10,358 bases of DNA from Planctomycetaceae bacterium (GCA_020426085.1 JAGQQP010000099.1:1-10358), one strand, 5' to 3'; positions 1 through 8,710 are shown, numbered from the stretch's first letter. Numbers and translations: made by a program. Notes: generated by a model not told the origin, from the letters alone.

Positions 1-107
1 GATAATCACTCTTACTTGCAATGAATGCAATAGATTGTCTTGTTTGTGATCCTTATATCTATGAATTATATTAGATTGATTCTATTTCTTTTGAATAAAT
101 AAAATTC

Positions 108-1784
108 TCACTCCGCTGCAAACTGTGGAAGATGATCCTGTGCCAATGCTGCCCTGTAGTCAGCTTGTTCCTTGAAATAAAGTAGCTTTGCATCTACGGC
201 CTTTTCTGCTGATTCCACCGCGTATTGTTCTCGCAATGTGACTTTCAACAAATCCGACAAACCTTCTTCGAAATTACGACGCTCACGACGTGCCAGGTCT
301 TCTGCATACCCAACAGCTTTTTCTGCCTGTTTGGCCTGTTTATAAGCCCCGATCAAACCGGCAAAAGCGGACTCCACCTCGACAACGATTTTTTCCTCCA
401 TCAGTTTTCTCTTGGCATTAAGCTGTGAGATCTTACCACTCACCGACTGAATTTTTCCCCGGGCTTTGCGACGTTCGAGGGGAACTTCCACAAATAATAA
501 AGCATCGAGTTCAAAAGGGCCTTTATCATTCTTCTGACTTGTTCGCAATCCCACATCCTGAGACGCTGCCATTACTAGATCTACTGAGGGAAGAGTATCA
601 TTGAGGGCCTCGGAGTGATCGATATTTAACTGATGCTGTAATAGGTTGATCGCATAGATCTCAGGTCGTCGTTCCAGCGCCAGTTTGGCATCTAATGCCA
701 CCCTCTCTGAATTGACGTTTTCCAGCTCAGGAAATCGAGGAAGGTTCTCTGAATCGGGAATGAGCGGTTTTCCGTCGACATCACGATAGTACAAGGAAAG
801 CTTGATGGCCGCCTGTTGAAGCTTTCGTTCGGCAAACGCCCGTTTTCCCAAACGTTCGGCAACAAGCCGCAGGTTGTCAGTTAACTCCGGTGGGTCGAGG
901 AATCCGTTGTCTACCTGACTCCGAATTCGATCAGTTCGGTCTTGCGCCAGCCTAAGAATGCGATCAGCGATTACTAGCTTGGCACCCTCAGCAACCCAGT
1001 CCCAGTAGGCATAAGTCCCCTCTTGAACAAAAGCGATCAGTTGTGCCTGAATATCCGGTTCGACCGCTTCCACACCATAGGTCGCGCGCCAGAGGGCGGC
1101 GCGTCGTGCGTCGATGTTCCGATTACGCGAGAGCGGGACTGAGAAACCCGCTTTGAATTCCCCTCCCTCATTCGTTTGCCGTTCCAGATACCAGGGTTGA
1201 AAACTCCCCCGACCGATACGATAACCGGCGAAGACTTCTCCCCCTCGATAGAGAGGTTGAATCAGACCAATATGCTGACGATAAGTTTTGTAATAACCCA
1301 TCGGTCCATTCTCGGTTCCCGCCTTCAATTTGCGGTCGAATTCCCCTAAGGTCTCTAACCGGTCACCGGAGGCAACCTCGCGCGAATACAGGGCTGCTTC
1401 GAGCAGGGGATAACTCTGATAGACCGCATTGATTATGTCCTCCAGAACGATTCCATTCTCAGCTGGCTCAAAATCTTCGCCGGGCAATGGTGGGATTTCC
1501 GGAATCGTAGTGGTTTCTTCATTGATGATTTCGGAAGGGATGGGTGACATAACCTGAGAGGATGCCGTAACTTCACTTTGACTGGCTTCGGGAAATGAGG
1601 CTTCCCGCTCACGATACGATGTCAGTTGAAGTTCTGATTTTTCAATTGCTTCAAACGGTTCAGATTCAAGCGTCACGCGCGCAATGGAGCCGACAGTCTC
1701 GGGCTGCGACTGAGACACTTTTTGCCGTGTGCCAGCGCATCCGACTGCAATTGCTGCAATCAACGGTATCCAAACTCTTAACAT
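108..1784 (-). CDS. TolC-family outer-membrane efflux lipoprotein
   Basis: Probable outer-membrane channel of a tripartite export system, completing the path from the ABC and HlyD proteins encoded just upstream. The 558-residue product begins with a short hydrophobic signal ending in a lipobox-like IAVGC, so Cys16 is the likely lipidated residue (signal peptidase II type). Residues about 17-110 form a low-complexity Ser/Glu/Pro-rich linker. From about residue 112 to the end the sequence has the TolC/OEP pattern: two long alpha-helical repeats with periodic Ala/Leu/Glu/Lys, each joined to short beta-barrel-like stretches (for example LFVEVPLERR before the second long helix). Length is slightly above the usual 430-500 because of the linker. 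ATG at 1784 is chosen because it gives the complete signal peptide; its Shine-Dalgarno is weak. The gene follows hlyD by 210 bases in which I see no other gene, so it may be co-transcribed or have its own promoter. No hairpin plus T-run terminator is evident in the 107 AT-rich bases after its stop. Family call is confident; substrate is unknown. Confidence 0.87.
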   Translation of the reverse strand: MLRVWIPLIAAIAVGCAGTRQKVSQSQPETVGSIARVTLESEPFEAIEKSELQLTSYREREASFPEASQSEVTASSQVMSPIPSEIINEETTTIPEIPPLPGEDFEPAENGIVLEDIINAVYQSYPLLEAALYSREVASGDRLETLGEFDRKLKAGTENGPMGYYKTYRQHIGLIQPLYRGGEVFAGYRIGRGSFQPWYLERQTNEGGEFKAGFSVPLSRNRNIDARRAALWRATYGVEAVEPDIQAQLIAFVQEGTYAYWDWVAEGAKLVIADRILRLAQDRTDRIRSQVDNGFLDPPELTDNLRLVAERLGKRAFAERKLQQAAIKLSLYYRDVDGKPLIPDSENLPRFPELENVNSERVALDAKLALERRPEIYAINLLQHQLNIDHSEALNDTLPSVDLVMAASQDVGLRTSQKNDKGPFELDALLFVEVPLERRKARGKIQSVSGKISQLNAKRKLMEEKIVVEVESAFAGLIGAYKQAKQAEKAVGYAEDLARRERRNFEEGLSDLLKVTLREQYAVESAEKAVDAKLLYFKEQADYRAALAQDHLPQFAAE

Positions 1785-1994
1785 TGCTCAATTACTCTAC
1801 TGGTTAGCTTCACCAGCAACCTGAATAGTCAATACAGTTGCTACAAACGTTACAAATCGCTCTACTTTAGAAATCGGCATAAGTGGAAGGGGTAATTGAT
1901 CGGGAGTGGAAACGTAACAATCGTAATTATAGAAAGCCTCTACTTTATCGTAACAAGCGGCAAAGGCGGCACACTCACCTCGAGCTACTCAGTG

Positions 1995-3476
1995 TCACTT
2001 TGGAAGTTTGGGAGGCTTACTTTTGCTTTTCTGCCCTGGTTCATTCATTGAAACCACAGGCGGAAATCCGTTGAGTTTTCGCCAGATTTCATACCAGAGT
2101 GGAACTTGATTCAGTAAGACCCATCCATTCGCGCGTACACCCTGTCGCAGAAAACGATCCTGAGGCCAGGGCTTGTCCGAGGGATCGGGACGGACCAGGA
2201 TACGAAACTTTCCCAGACCATTATCGATTGCATCGACAGAAACGACTTCACCACCGAAGGTTCCTACCGCGACGGAAGGCCAACCGGCAAATTGCACGGC
2301 AGGCCAGCCTTCAAACTGAAGTCGCACATGCCGTCCAGGCTCGACCAGTGGCGCATCATTCCCATCAAGCCAGATTTGGACCGATCGATCTGTCGTGTAG
2401 GGCACTATTGTGCATATATGATCGCCTTCTTTCAGGATGGCGGTTCCCAGATTCGGAGTGATTTGAACGATGTATCCTTCAAAGGGGGCCTTGATCAGCT
2501 GACTTTCCTGGCGTGAGACTTTCACTTGCATGTCCAGCAGTTCTTTTTCCGCTTTATTCAGATCTTGTTGAGCTTTGGCTATATCACTCTCGGCTTTGGA
2601 CACATCACCGTTCGCTTTTCTTAACATGGCTATTGTTTTATCAATCTCAGCCTGCGCCTTTTCTACTTTCGCGGTCCGCTCACTTTTCTTGCCCGATAAT
2701 TCGTCTTGTGCGGCACCGTAGTAAAACTCGGCTCCTTTGAACTTGCTGGTCGCTTCTTTATATTTTCGATTGACCTCCTGGAGCTTCTGTAATGAGATGT
2801 TGTTTTCTGACTGCAATGTTTTCATTCGATCATATTCCGCCTGTAGTTGAGGTAAGGCGACCTGGTACTCAACCAGCTTCTGCTGTTCTCCCTGTACCTT
2901 CTTGGCAGCCATTTCAATGTACGCATCCTGGGCAGCAATAGTTTCCCGCTTCACGGTTTCAAAAGCCGAAACTTGTAGCTGATATGATTCTACTATTGTT
3001 TCTGTTGCTGCCAGAGCTCGCTTGTTCGCCTCAATTTGCTGACCTGCGGCAGCCACTGCCTGTCTACTGTTCATTAGCTGCAAATCCAGTCGTGCGGCAT
3101 ACGATTCATCCAAATCTCGAATTTCGGCGATCACTTGTCCTTTTTTAACGCGTGCATTTTCATAAATCTGATCACCCCAGCGCGCAATTCTGCCTTTGAT
3201 CGTCGCTTGAATCACCTGTTGACGTTGATCGGGCGAAAATGCCAAAACATCTCCGGTTACCGTTACCGATTGCTGCCATGGGGCAAAGACCATGAGTACA
3301 ATTGTTACTACGAGAAGCCCAAACAGAGTTTTAGCGATCTTCCGCGCTAGCCGCGATGATCTTGCAAGTCGCAGTGTTGGCATGCTTGACTCACTATAGG
3401 CCACCGGACTTAACATCGACCAACGCTGTTGTTCGGGCAGCGACGCCGGAGAGTCAAGGTGTTGCTTCGCTGTCAT
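1995..3476 (-). CDS. HlyD-family periplasmic adaptor (membrane fusion protein)
   Basis: Adaptor bridging an inner-membrane ABC exporter to an outer-membrane TolC channel. The 493-residue product has a cytoplasmic N-terminus of about 48 residues, one transmembrane helix at about 49-65, the first half of a lipoyl/barrel-sandwich domain at about 85-120 (VKKGQVIAEI), a long coiled-coil hairpin at about 125-325 rich in Gln/Glu/Lys/Ala, the second lipoyl half at about 327-359 (LIKAPFEGYI, then LKEGDHICTIVP), and a beta-barrel region at about 365-455 containing a Trp-rich EGWPAV / AGWPSV segment. The tail is Lys/Pro-rich. The hairpin is long, as in type I secretion adaptors rather than RND adaptors. 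ATG at 3476 is only 4 bases after the ABC stop, with an AAGGA Shine-Dalgarno (3484-3488) inside the end of the ABC gene, so the two are almost certainly translated from one mRNA. Substrate cannot be told from the sequence. Confidence 0.9.
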   Translation of the reverse strand: MTAKQHLDSPASLPEQQRWSMLSPVAYSESSMPTLRLARSSRLARKIAKTLFGLLVVTIVLMVFAPWQQSVTVTGDVLAFSPDQRQQVIQATIKGRIARWGDQIYENARVKKGQVIAEIRDLDESYAARLDLQLMNSRQAVAAAGQQIEANKRALAATETIVESYQLQVSAFETVKRETIAAQDAYIEMAAKKVQGEQQKLVEYQVALPQLQAEYDRMKTLQSENNISLQKLQEVNRKYKEATSKFKGAEFYYGAAQDELSGKKSERTAKVEKAQAEIDKTIAMLRKANGDVSKAESDIAKAQQDLNKAEKELLDMQVKVSRQESQLIKAPFEGYIVQITPNLGTAILKEGDHICTIVPYTTDRSVQIWLDGNDAPLVEPGRHVRLQFEGWPAVQFAGWPSVAVGTFGGEVVSVDAIDNGLGKFRILVRPDPSDKPWPQDRFLRQGVRANGWVLLNQVPLWYEIWRKLNGFPPVVSMNEPGQKSKSKPPKLPK

Positions 3477-3480
3477 CAGA

Positions 3481-5664
3481 TCATCCTTCTACCCTAGTCA
3501 ATCCTTCAACACTGAAGGATTGAATCACGGTCCCTGCCTCTGCCAGACTTTGTCTTCCAGTCACCATAATCAAGGTCCAGAGCCGATCTGGATCAACCAG
3601 CATCCGGGTTAACCGATCTGCCTCATCATCCGAAAAAACATCAATAATCCCGTCGACCAACAGAAGACGGGGCCTTCCGACAATCGCCCGGGCCAGCATC
3701 AGCTTGCGGGCTTGATTAGAAGTCAGCGGAAATCCACTTTCGACAAGATGCGTATTTAAACCATGGGGAAGCCGCAGGAGTTCGTCAATTAAACCAACCC
3801 ACTCCAGCGCTTCACGAACATCACTGGTCGAAACAGATGGACGTTCCAGATGGACGTTCTCTTCCAGAGTTCCCGAGAAAATTTCAATATCCCGTACAAG
3901 AGCAACATGCTTCCTGAGTGCATCGGGCCGCAAATCGAGGGGATCAATTCCATTGATCGATACATGCCCTTCCGCTGGTTTGGCTAAACCAAACAGCAGA
4001 TCCAACAGCCGACTCTTTCCGCTACAACTGGGGCCCATCAACATCATCCGGTCCGAACTCCTGATCCTGAGGCTTAGCTTCTCAGCAGCAACGGTGCCAT
4101 GCTCTGAAGAATAACCTAAAAAACCTACATTGTTGACAGTCACTTCAGCCGGTCGGTCATGGGACATCTTGAGGAGTCCATCCTGACGTTCCATTGGCAG
4201 ATCAAACAGTATACCCAGTTTATCGACCGAGGCCAGCAGATCGTAATAGCTCTGTAAATGCTTCCCCATTTTGGCAAACGAACCGACGATCACCGTCACG
4301 ATCAGTTCAGCTGCGACCAGCTGCCCCAGAGTCAATTGCCCGGAAATCACCAGCCAGCCCCCCAGACCCAGTAGGGCTGTACTGGCAACCGCCTGTAACG
4401 CCAGAGCAAAAATGATCTGTCGCATTACAATGCGAAAGTGTTTCTTGCGGGCACTCAGATATTCATAAGTTAAATGATCGGCCTGATCGAGAGCAAACTC
4501 TGCTGCTCCCCGGTAACGGAAGGCTATCGGACAACCAACCAGGTCTTCCAGCCAGGCAGCAATCTTATACTTGGCTTTGGATTCCTTAATACTGCTGTTC
4601 ACTGCGCCACGTCCTAGCACGAATATCACAAATGCGATTAAAGACAGCAGCACTACGTCAAATCCCAGCAGCCAGGGATGATAAAAAGCCAGCACGGTCA
4701 TACCGATCAATGTATTCAGCACCAGCGAAATACCGTCTAACAGGAGCGCGGATGATGCCTTCTGGACTGTGATGACATCAAAAAATCGGTTGACGAGTTC
4801 ACGCCCCGATTCCCCCTCCATGGCTGCCGGGATCACGCGTGGCAGTCTATAAGACAAATCCGCAGCGACACGTGCGAAGAGCCTGCGCTGAATGATTTCC
4901 ACTACATAGGTCTGAAGTCCCAGTAGGGCAGCTGAAAATGAAAGAAAGGCCAGGAGGATTAATGCCAGGACAATCAGGGGTTGCAGTAATTGACCGAAGG
5001 CAACAGTATTGACCAACGTCTCCACTGCCAGTGGCGTGGCTAATGCCAATAACCCCGTCACCAGGGCGAAGATTATGATATTCCAGATATCTGATGACTC
5101 CGGCTTCATCAGAGCCAGGACCCGATCCAGGGGGAGTTGCTTGTGTGTTCCCAAAGATGCATCAGCCGATGATGTGAGTTCAGGCTTGATGATCAGGCAG
5201 CGTACTACTTCATCGCGGCTCGAAATCCGCAGTAACCGCCGTATTCTCCGCGCACTGATCCACATCCGGTTCTGTTCACGATTTGGTTGTAAAACCTGAA
5301 ACCGTCGCCTTTTAGTTGAAAGCAGTGCCGTCCAGCGAGGGGGAGTCCCCGCGCGTGTTAGAACGCGTCCGCCTTGTTTGGTAATGTCGATCAGTTCGTG
5401 GAAGCTACAATCCATCACCTTGTACTTCAGCCCCAGGCTGCGACTGGCCTCCACCAGCCAGTTCCACCAGTCGTCGTCTGCCTCTGAAGCGCGGCCGGTA
5501 GTCGCTTCAATCACCACACGGCGTATGCGCGTGCGATCAGCTGAATGACCGACGTCTACTGCCAATTGCTCAAATAGCCACGACACCGCATTGATGTCGG
5601 TATGTACCGAATCAGGATCTGTCTCAGTAGAAGAGTTAATGTCGTCTGGCGGGTTAATAGACAT
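3481..5664 (-). CDS. ABC exporter (TMD-NBD) with degenerate ATPase motifs and C39-like N-terminal domain
   Basis: Inner-membrane ABC half-transporter of the type I secretion/peptide exporter class, first gene of an ABC-HlyD-TolC unit. Numbering from ATG 5664 (727 residues): a soluble N-terminal domain at about 26-150 resembles the C39 peptidase-like fold by its position and pattern, but has no recognisable catalytic Cys/His pair. Six membrane helices follow at about 190-465. The NBD runs from about 500 to the end. Walker A is intact (GPSCSGKS, 544-551). The other motifs are not canonical: the Q-loop reads VALVRDIEIF without Gln, the signature is LTSNQ (647-651) instead of LSGGQ, Walker B is LLLVDG (Gly672 where the catalytic Glu belongs), and the H-loop is MVTGRQ (Gly703 where His belongs). 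There is no frameshift or stop, so the gene appears to be maintained. A TTG at 5670 could add two residues; ATG was preferred, though neither has a clear Shine-Dalgarno. The family is sure; whether it hydrolyses ATP normally is not. Confidence 0.88.
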   Translation of the reverse strand: MSINPPDDINSSTETDPDSVHTDINAVSWLFEQLAVDVGHSADRTRIRRVVIEATTGRASEADDDWWNWLVEASRSLGLKYKVMDCSFHELIDITKQGGRVLTRAGTPPRWTALLSTKRRRFQVLQPNREQNRMWISARRIRRLLRISSRDEVVRCLIIKPELTSSADASLGTHKQLPLDRVLALMKPESSDIWNIIIFALVTGLLALATPLAVETLVNTVAFGQLLQPLIVLALILLAFLSFSAALLGLQTYVVEIIQRRLFARVAADLSYRLPRVIPAAMEGESGRELVNRFFDVITVQKASSALLLDGISLVLNTLIGMTVLAFYHPWLLGFDVVLLSLIAFVIFVLGRGAVNSSIKESKAKYKIAAWLEDLVGCPIAFRYRGAAEFALDQADHLTYEYLSARKKHFRIVMRQIIFALALQAVASTALLGLGGWLVISGQLTLGQLVAAELIVTVIVGSFAKMGKHLQSYYDLLASVDKLGILFDLPMERQDGLLKMSHDRPAEVTVNNVGFLGYSSEHGTVAAEKLSLRIRSSDRMMLMGPSCSGKSRLLDLLFGLAKPAEGHVSINGIDPLDLRPDALRKHVALVRDIEIFSGTLEENVHLERPSVSTSDVREALEWVGLIDELLRLPHGLNTHLVESGFPLTSNQARKLMLARAIVGRPRLLLVDGIIDVFSDDEADRLTRMLVDPDRLWTLIMVTGRQSLAEAGTVIQSFSVEGLTRVEG

Positions 5665-5670
5665 AGTCAA

Positions 5671-5959
5671 TTCAAATATTCAGTGATTGATTGAAAAGTT
5701 TATTACGCGTAAATATGAAACGAGACGAAGTAGTGAATTGTCTCAAAAAACATCTTAGTCAATTCATATTTTGATTGGTTGGTCTTATAAGAATCAGGTA
5801 GTAGATCAAATGGATTAAAGCCTACAAGCGATCATCCCTAGTCTTGATAAAACCTGACGAACAGTTTTTTCGCATGTAAATATTTGACATATATTTTGCC
5901 TCTTTCTAAGAATCGAATCTATCAGATTGGTCGAGGGAAGGGTCGGATACTACAGCTGT
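5671..5959 (-). promoter_or_regulatory. Intergenic region between ppc and the export operon; probable promoter zone
   Basis: This AT-rich gap separates the end of ppc from the ABC gene and should hold the 3' end of the ppc transcript and the promoter of the export operon. On the minus strand there is a TATAAG (5784-5789) that could serve as a -10 box about 110 bases before the ABC start, but its nearest TTGATC is only 14 bases upstream, so the promoter call is weak. An 11-base direct repeat, TGAATTGACTA on the minus strand, occurs at 5756-5766 and again at 5664-5674, the second copy overlapping the start codon. A 10-base palindrome TTACGCGTAA lies at 5703-5712. No convincing intrinsic terminator for ppc is seen; a short imperfect stem near 5842-5870 is the only candidate. 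Confidence 0.3.
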
Positions 5960-8701
5960 TTATCCACTCGTTCGCATGCCGCCAGTTAAACCGTATATCG
6001 AAAGGCGTGTAAGATTTTGTAGTTCCGTTGCTATTTCTTCAGACATACTTAAATTCTGTGCACGCCGCAGTAGTTGCACTTGGATCAGGTTCAGTGGATC
6101 AATGAAGCGATTCCGGACCCGAATTGATTCTTTTAACCAGGGAATTCCATCGAGCAGTTCCTGCCGACCTGTGATAGCGAGAATCGCTGTACTTGAATCG
6201 TGAAATTCTTGAGCAATGGAATCAGCAATTTGCGAGAATGATGATTTATCTGTAGCCAGATTTGCATAGTGTTTTGCGATGTCAAAGTCCGATTTTGCCA
6301 GCGCCAACTCAGAGTTATCAATCAGTGCCCGAAAAAAAGGCCATTGCCGATACATTTTTTGAAGTTCCGGTAATCGATTATTTTTCATGATTTGATTGAC
6401 AGCAGCCCCCAAACCATACCAGGCTGGAATTAAACATCGTGATTGAGTCCACGAAAAAACCCAGGGGATGGCACGTAAATCCCGCAATCCCGTTGCTTCG
6501 GACTTTCGCCTGGAGGGACGTGACCCGATGGGTAATTGTTCAATCTCCGACAGCGGTGTCACGCGCCGGAAGTACTCAACAAAATCAGGTAATTCTAATA
6601 ACTGGCGGTATTTGCCGAATGCAACCTCTGACAACTGTTTCATCAGTGGAATCCAGTGATCGCAGTCCACCGATGTGTGATCGCTGATAGAAAGCAATGC
6701 AGACCAAATGATCTGTTCTAGATGTCGATGCGCAATAACCGGGTCATCGTAACGATCAGCTAGAACTTCACCTTGTTCAGTGAGACGTAATGATCCCTGA
6801 AATGTACCTTTGGGTAATGAGAGAATACTTCGTGCCGCGGGGCCCCCACCCCGTCCCAAAGAGCCACCACGACCATGAAAAAAAGTGAGCCGAACCTTAT
6901 GTCGGTCTGCGGCTTCGACAAGCAGTTGCTGCGCGTTATACAAAGACCAGGCGGAAGTCAGATAGCCACCATCTTTGGTACTATCAGAATACCCAAGCAT
7001 TACGATCTGGTGATCATTTTGTTGTTTCAAATAGTCTCGATAAACATTATTTTTTAGGATACCATTCAGGATATTGGGGGATTGTTCCAGATCGTTGATC
7101 GTTTCAAACAAGGGTACGATCGATAAGCCCGCTGGAGTGCCTGAAACATGCTGGGAGTCAATTCGGGTCTGATTCCAAAACCATAAAACGGTCAGTATAT
7201 CGCTGGGTTGACTGGTCATACTCACAACATGTGTACCGATGGCTGCCTCAGAGAAATGGGCAGCCACACGATGCAGTAATCGAAACAAGCGTAAAGTTTC
7301 ACGTCCCTCTGTAGAAAGAGATGCCGTATCTATCAATAAACGTTGATGAAACGTTTCTTCCAGCAAATAAAGTCTCCCAGGTTCACCAATCATCTCGGGC
7401 TTAGAACATAGCCCTGTTTGCCGAAAGATTTCATCCATCACGGAGGCGTAGATGGAGGCATTTTGTCGAACATCCAATTGTGCTAGATGAAAACCAAACG
7501 TCTCGATCTGTATGAGCCAGTCACTCAACTCATTTATAAAATATCGGTTAGCTGGCAACTCGCTGACAGCGGAATGAAGCAATTTAACATCCTCATACAA
7601 TTCATCAGCAGTCTGATATGCTCCTTGTACATTGTTCTCGACCAAAGTAATTTGACTGGTCTGTTTGAGACGCCAACGAATGTCTGATAGCCAGCGGCGA
7701 CATATTTCTCCCGCTGGCAAGTTCACAGATTGTACTTCTAAAATCGGCCACTTATTGGCTGCTGCAAATAAAGCGTCTTTCAGTTCGTCTGCAAAATCAG
7801 ACTCACGTTGTGACAGACTCAAAGACTGAAATAATCGGTCACAAGTCTTCAAATGAAAGTCGATTGCTGTCTGTCGCAACCAAATAAATGTATCTTCAGT
7901 TATCGCTGCTGTCACACCAGGATGACCATCCCGGTCTCCCCCAATCCAAGAGCTAAAAGTGAGAGGAGATTGTTTTACGACAATTTCATCACCAAAATGC
8001 TCTTGAATTGCAGACTGAAGTTCATGGTTGATTCGCGGTACTTGTTCCCATAGAACGGGCTTGATCGAAAGCCCTCTTTCTACTTCCTGCAATACAGATG
8101 GTCGCTTGGGACGAATAAAATCAGTTAACCACAGTTTGGCAAGTTCACCTCGAATTTGGTATATAATATTAAAAATTGATTCAGAAGAGTCTGCCGTGTC
8201 GTATTGAATTAGTAAATTTCGAATTGCACTTAGCTTGGTGCGTACTGATCGCCTTTTTGCTTCTGTAGGGTGTGCCGTAAACACAAGATCGATCTGTAAT
8301 TGGTTAAGCAGTTCCTGCATTTGATGAATCGTGACTCCTGCCGTCATCAATTGACTGATGGCGTCACCAATCGATTCACTGCGCATCTGTGGATAGGCAT
8401 CGCGTGCCCGTTCGGTTAAAATCCGAACACGGTGCCGATCCTCGACCAGATTCAATAGATCAAGAAAAATACTGAAAGCACGTAGTACGATTCGCATCTG
8501 CTCGTCCGACAACTCGGCAATCCGCTTTGAGAGCATGACTTCCATTTGTGTCTCGTCTGCTCGTCGTTCCCAGGCCATCCGTCGCACATCTTCTACAATC
8601 TCAAAAGCGGCCTGACCTTCAAATTCGCGGATTGTATCTCCAAGTAATGTCCCCAGAAATCCTATATCTGCTCTTAGAGTCTCATTAAGAGTTAGTACCA
8701 C
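5960..8701 (-). CDS. ppc: Phosphoenolpyruvate carboxylase
   Basis: Cytosolic enzyme that adds bicarbonate to phosphoenolpyruvate to give oxaloacetate and phosphate, replenishing the TCA cycle. The 913 residues are full length for bacterial PEPC (E. coli has 883). All active-site signatures are present in order: FTAHPTEAKRR with the catalytic His144, GGDRDGHPGVT (254-264), the FHLAQLDVRQ segment near 404, LFETINDL near 531, VMLGYSDSTKDGG with Lys576, the glycine loop FFHGRGGSLGRGGGPA (607-622) with two Arg, and RAIPWVFSWTQSR (743-755). By alignment from memory with the E. coli enzyme, the aspartate-inhibitor residues Lys773 and Arg832 correspond to Lys803 and Arg863 here, but the C-terminal ending is MRTSG rather than MRNTG, so the site of Asn881 holds Thr. 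The start is GTG at 8701, set by an AAGGA Shine-Dalgarno and an upstream in-frame stop. The HPF/RaiA-like gene ends 71 bases upstream with no terminator seen, so the two are probably co-transcribed. Confidence 0.97.
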   Translation of the reverse strand: MVLTLNETLRADIGFLGTLLGDTIREFEGQAAFEIVEDVRRMAWERRADETQMEVMLSKRIAELSDEQMRIVLRAFSIFLDLLNLVEDRHRVRILTERARDAYPQMRSESIGDAISQLMTAGVTIHQMQELLNQLQIDLVFTAHPTEAKRRSVRTKLSAIRNLLIQYDTADSSESIFNIIYQIRGELAKLWLTDFIRPKRPSVLQEVERGLSIKPVLWEQVPRINHELQSAIQEHFGDEIVVKQSPLTFSSWIGGDRDGHPGVTAAITEDTFIWLRQTAIDFHLKTCDRLFQSLSLSQRESDFADELKDALFAAANKWPILEVQSVNLPAGEICRRWLSDIRWRLKQTSQITLVENNVQGAYQTADELYEDVKLLHSAVSELPANRYFINELSDWLIQIETFGFHLAQLDVRQNASIYASVMDEIFRQTGLCSKPEMIGEPGRLYLLEETFHQRLLIDTASLSTEGRETLRLFRLLHRVAAHFSEAAIGTHVVSMTSQPSDILTVLWFWNQTRIDSQHVSGTPAGLSIVPLFETINDLEQSPNILNGILKNNVYRDYLKQQNDHQIVMLGYSDSTKDGGYLTSAWSLYNAQQLLVEAADRHKVRLTFFHGRGGSLGRGGGPAARSILSLPKGTFQGSLRLTEQGEVLADRYDDPVIAHRHLEQIIWSALLSISDHTSVDCDHWIPLMKQLSEVAFGKYRQLLELPDFVEYFRRVTPLSEIEQLPIGSRPSRRKSEATGLRDLRAIPWVFSWTQSRCLIPAWYGLGAAVNQIMKNNRLPELQKMYRQWPFFRALIDNSELALAKSDFDIAKHYANLATDKSSFSQIADSIAQEFHDSSTAILAITGRQELLDGIPWLKESIRVRNRFIDPLNLIQVQLLRRAQNLSMSEEIATELQNLTRLSIYGLTGGMRTSG

Positions 8702-8710
8702 TCGATAATA

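Noticed and set aside
1800..1822. Small hairpin (GGTT-A-GC / GC-AACC) before the TolC-like gene
   Set aside because: The stem has 6 pairs with a bulge and there is no T-run or known riboswitch pattern; too weak to call.
5665..5670. TTG at 5670 as the start of the ABC gene
   Set aside because: It would add only two residues, and an ATG follows at 5664; neither has a clear Shine-Dalgarno, so ATG is the simpler choice.
6133..6321. Minus-strand 62-residue frame within ppc
   Set aside because: It overlaps ppc in another frame where ppc itself is uninterrupted; no sign of a frameshift.
6439..6687. Plus-strand open frames inside ppc and inside the ABC, HlyD and TolC genes
   Set aside because: They are antisense shadows of long, well-identified genes, without plausible ribosome sites or recognisable domains.
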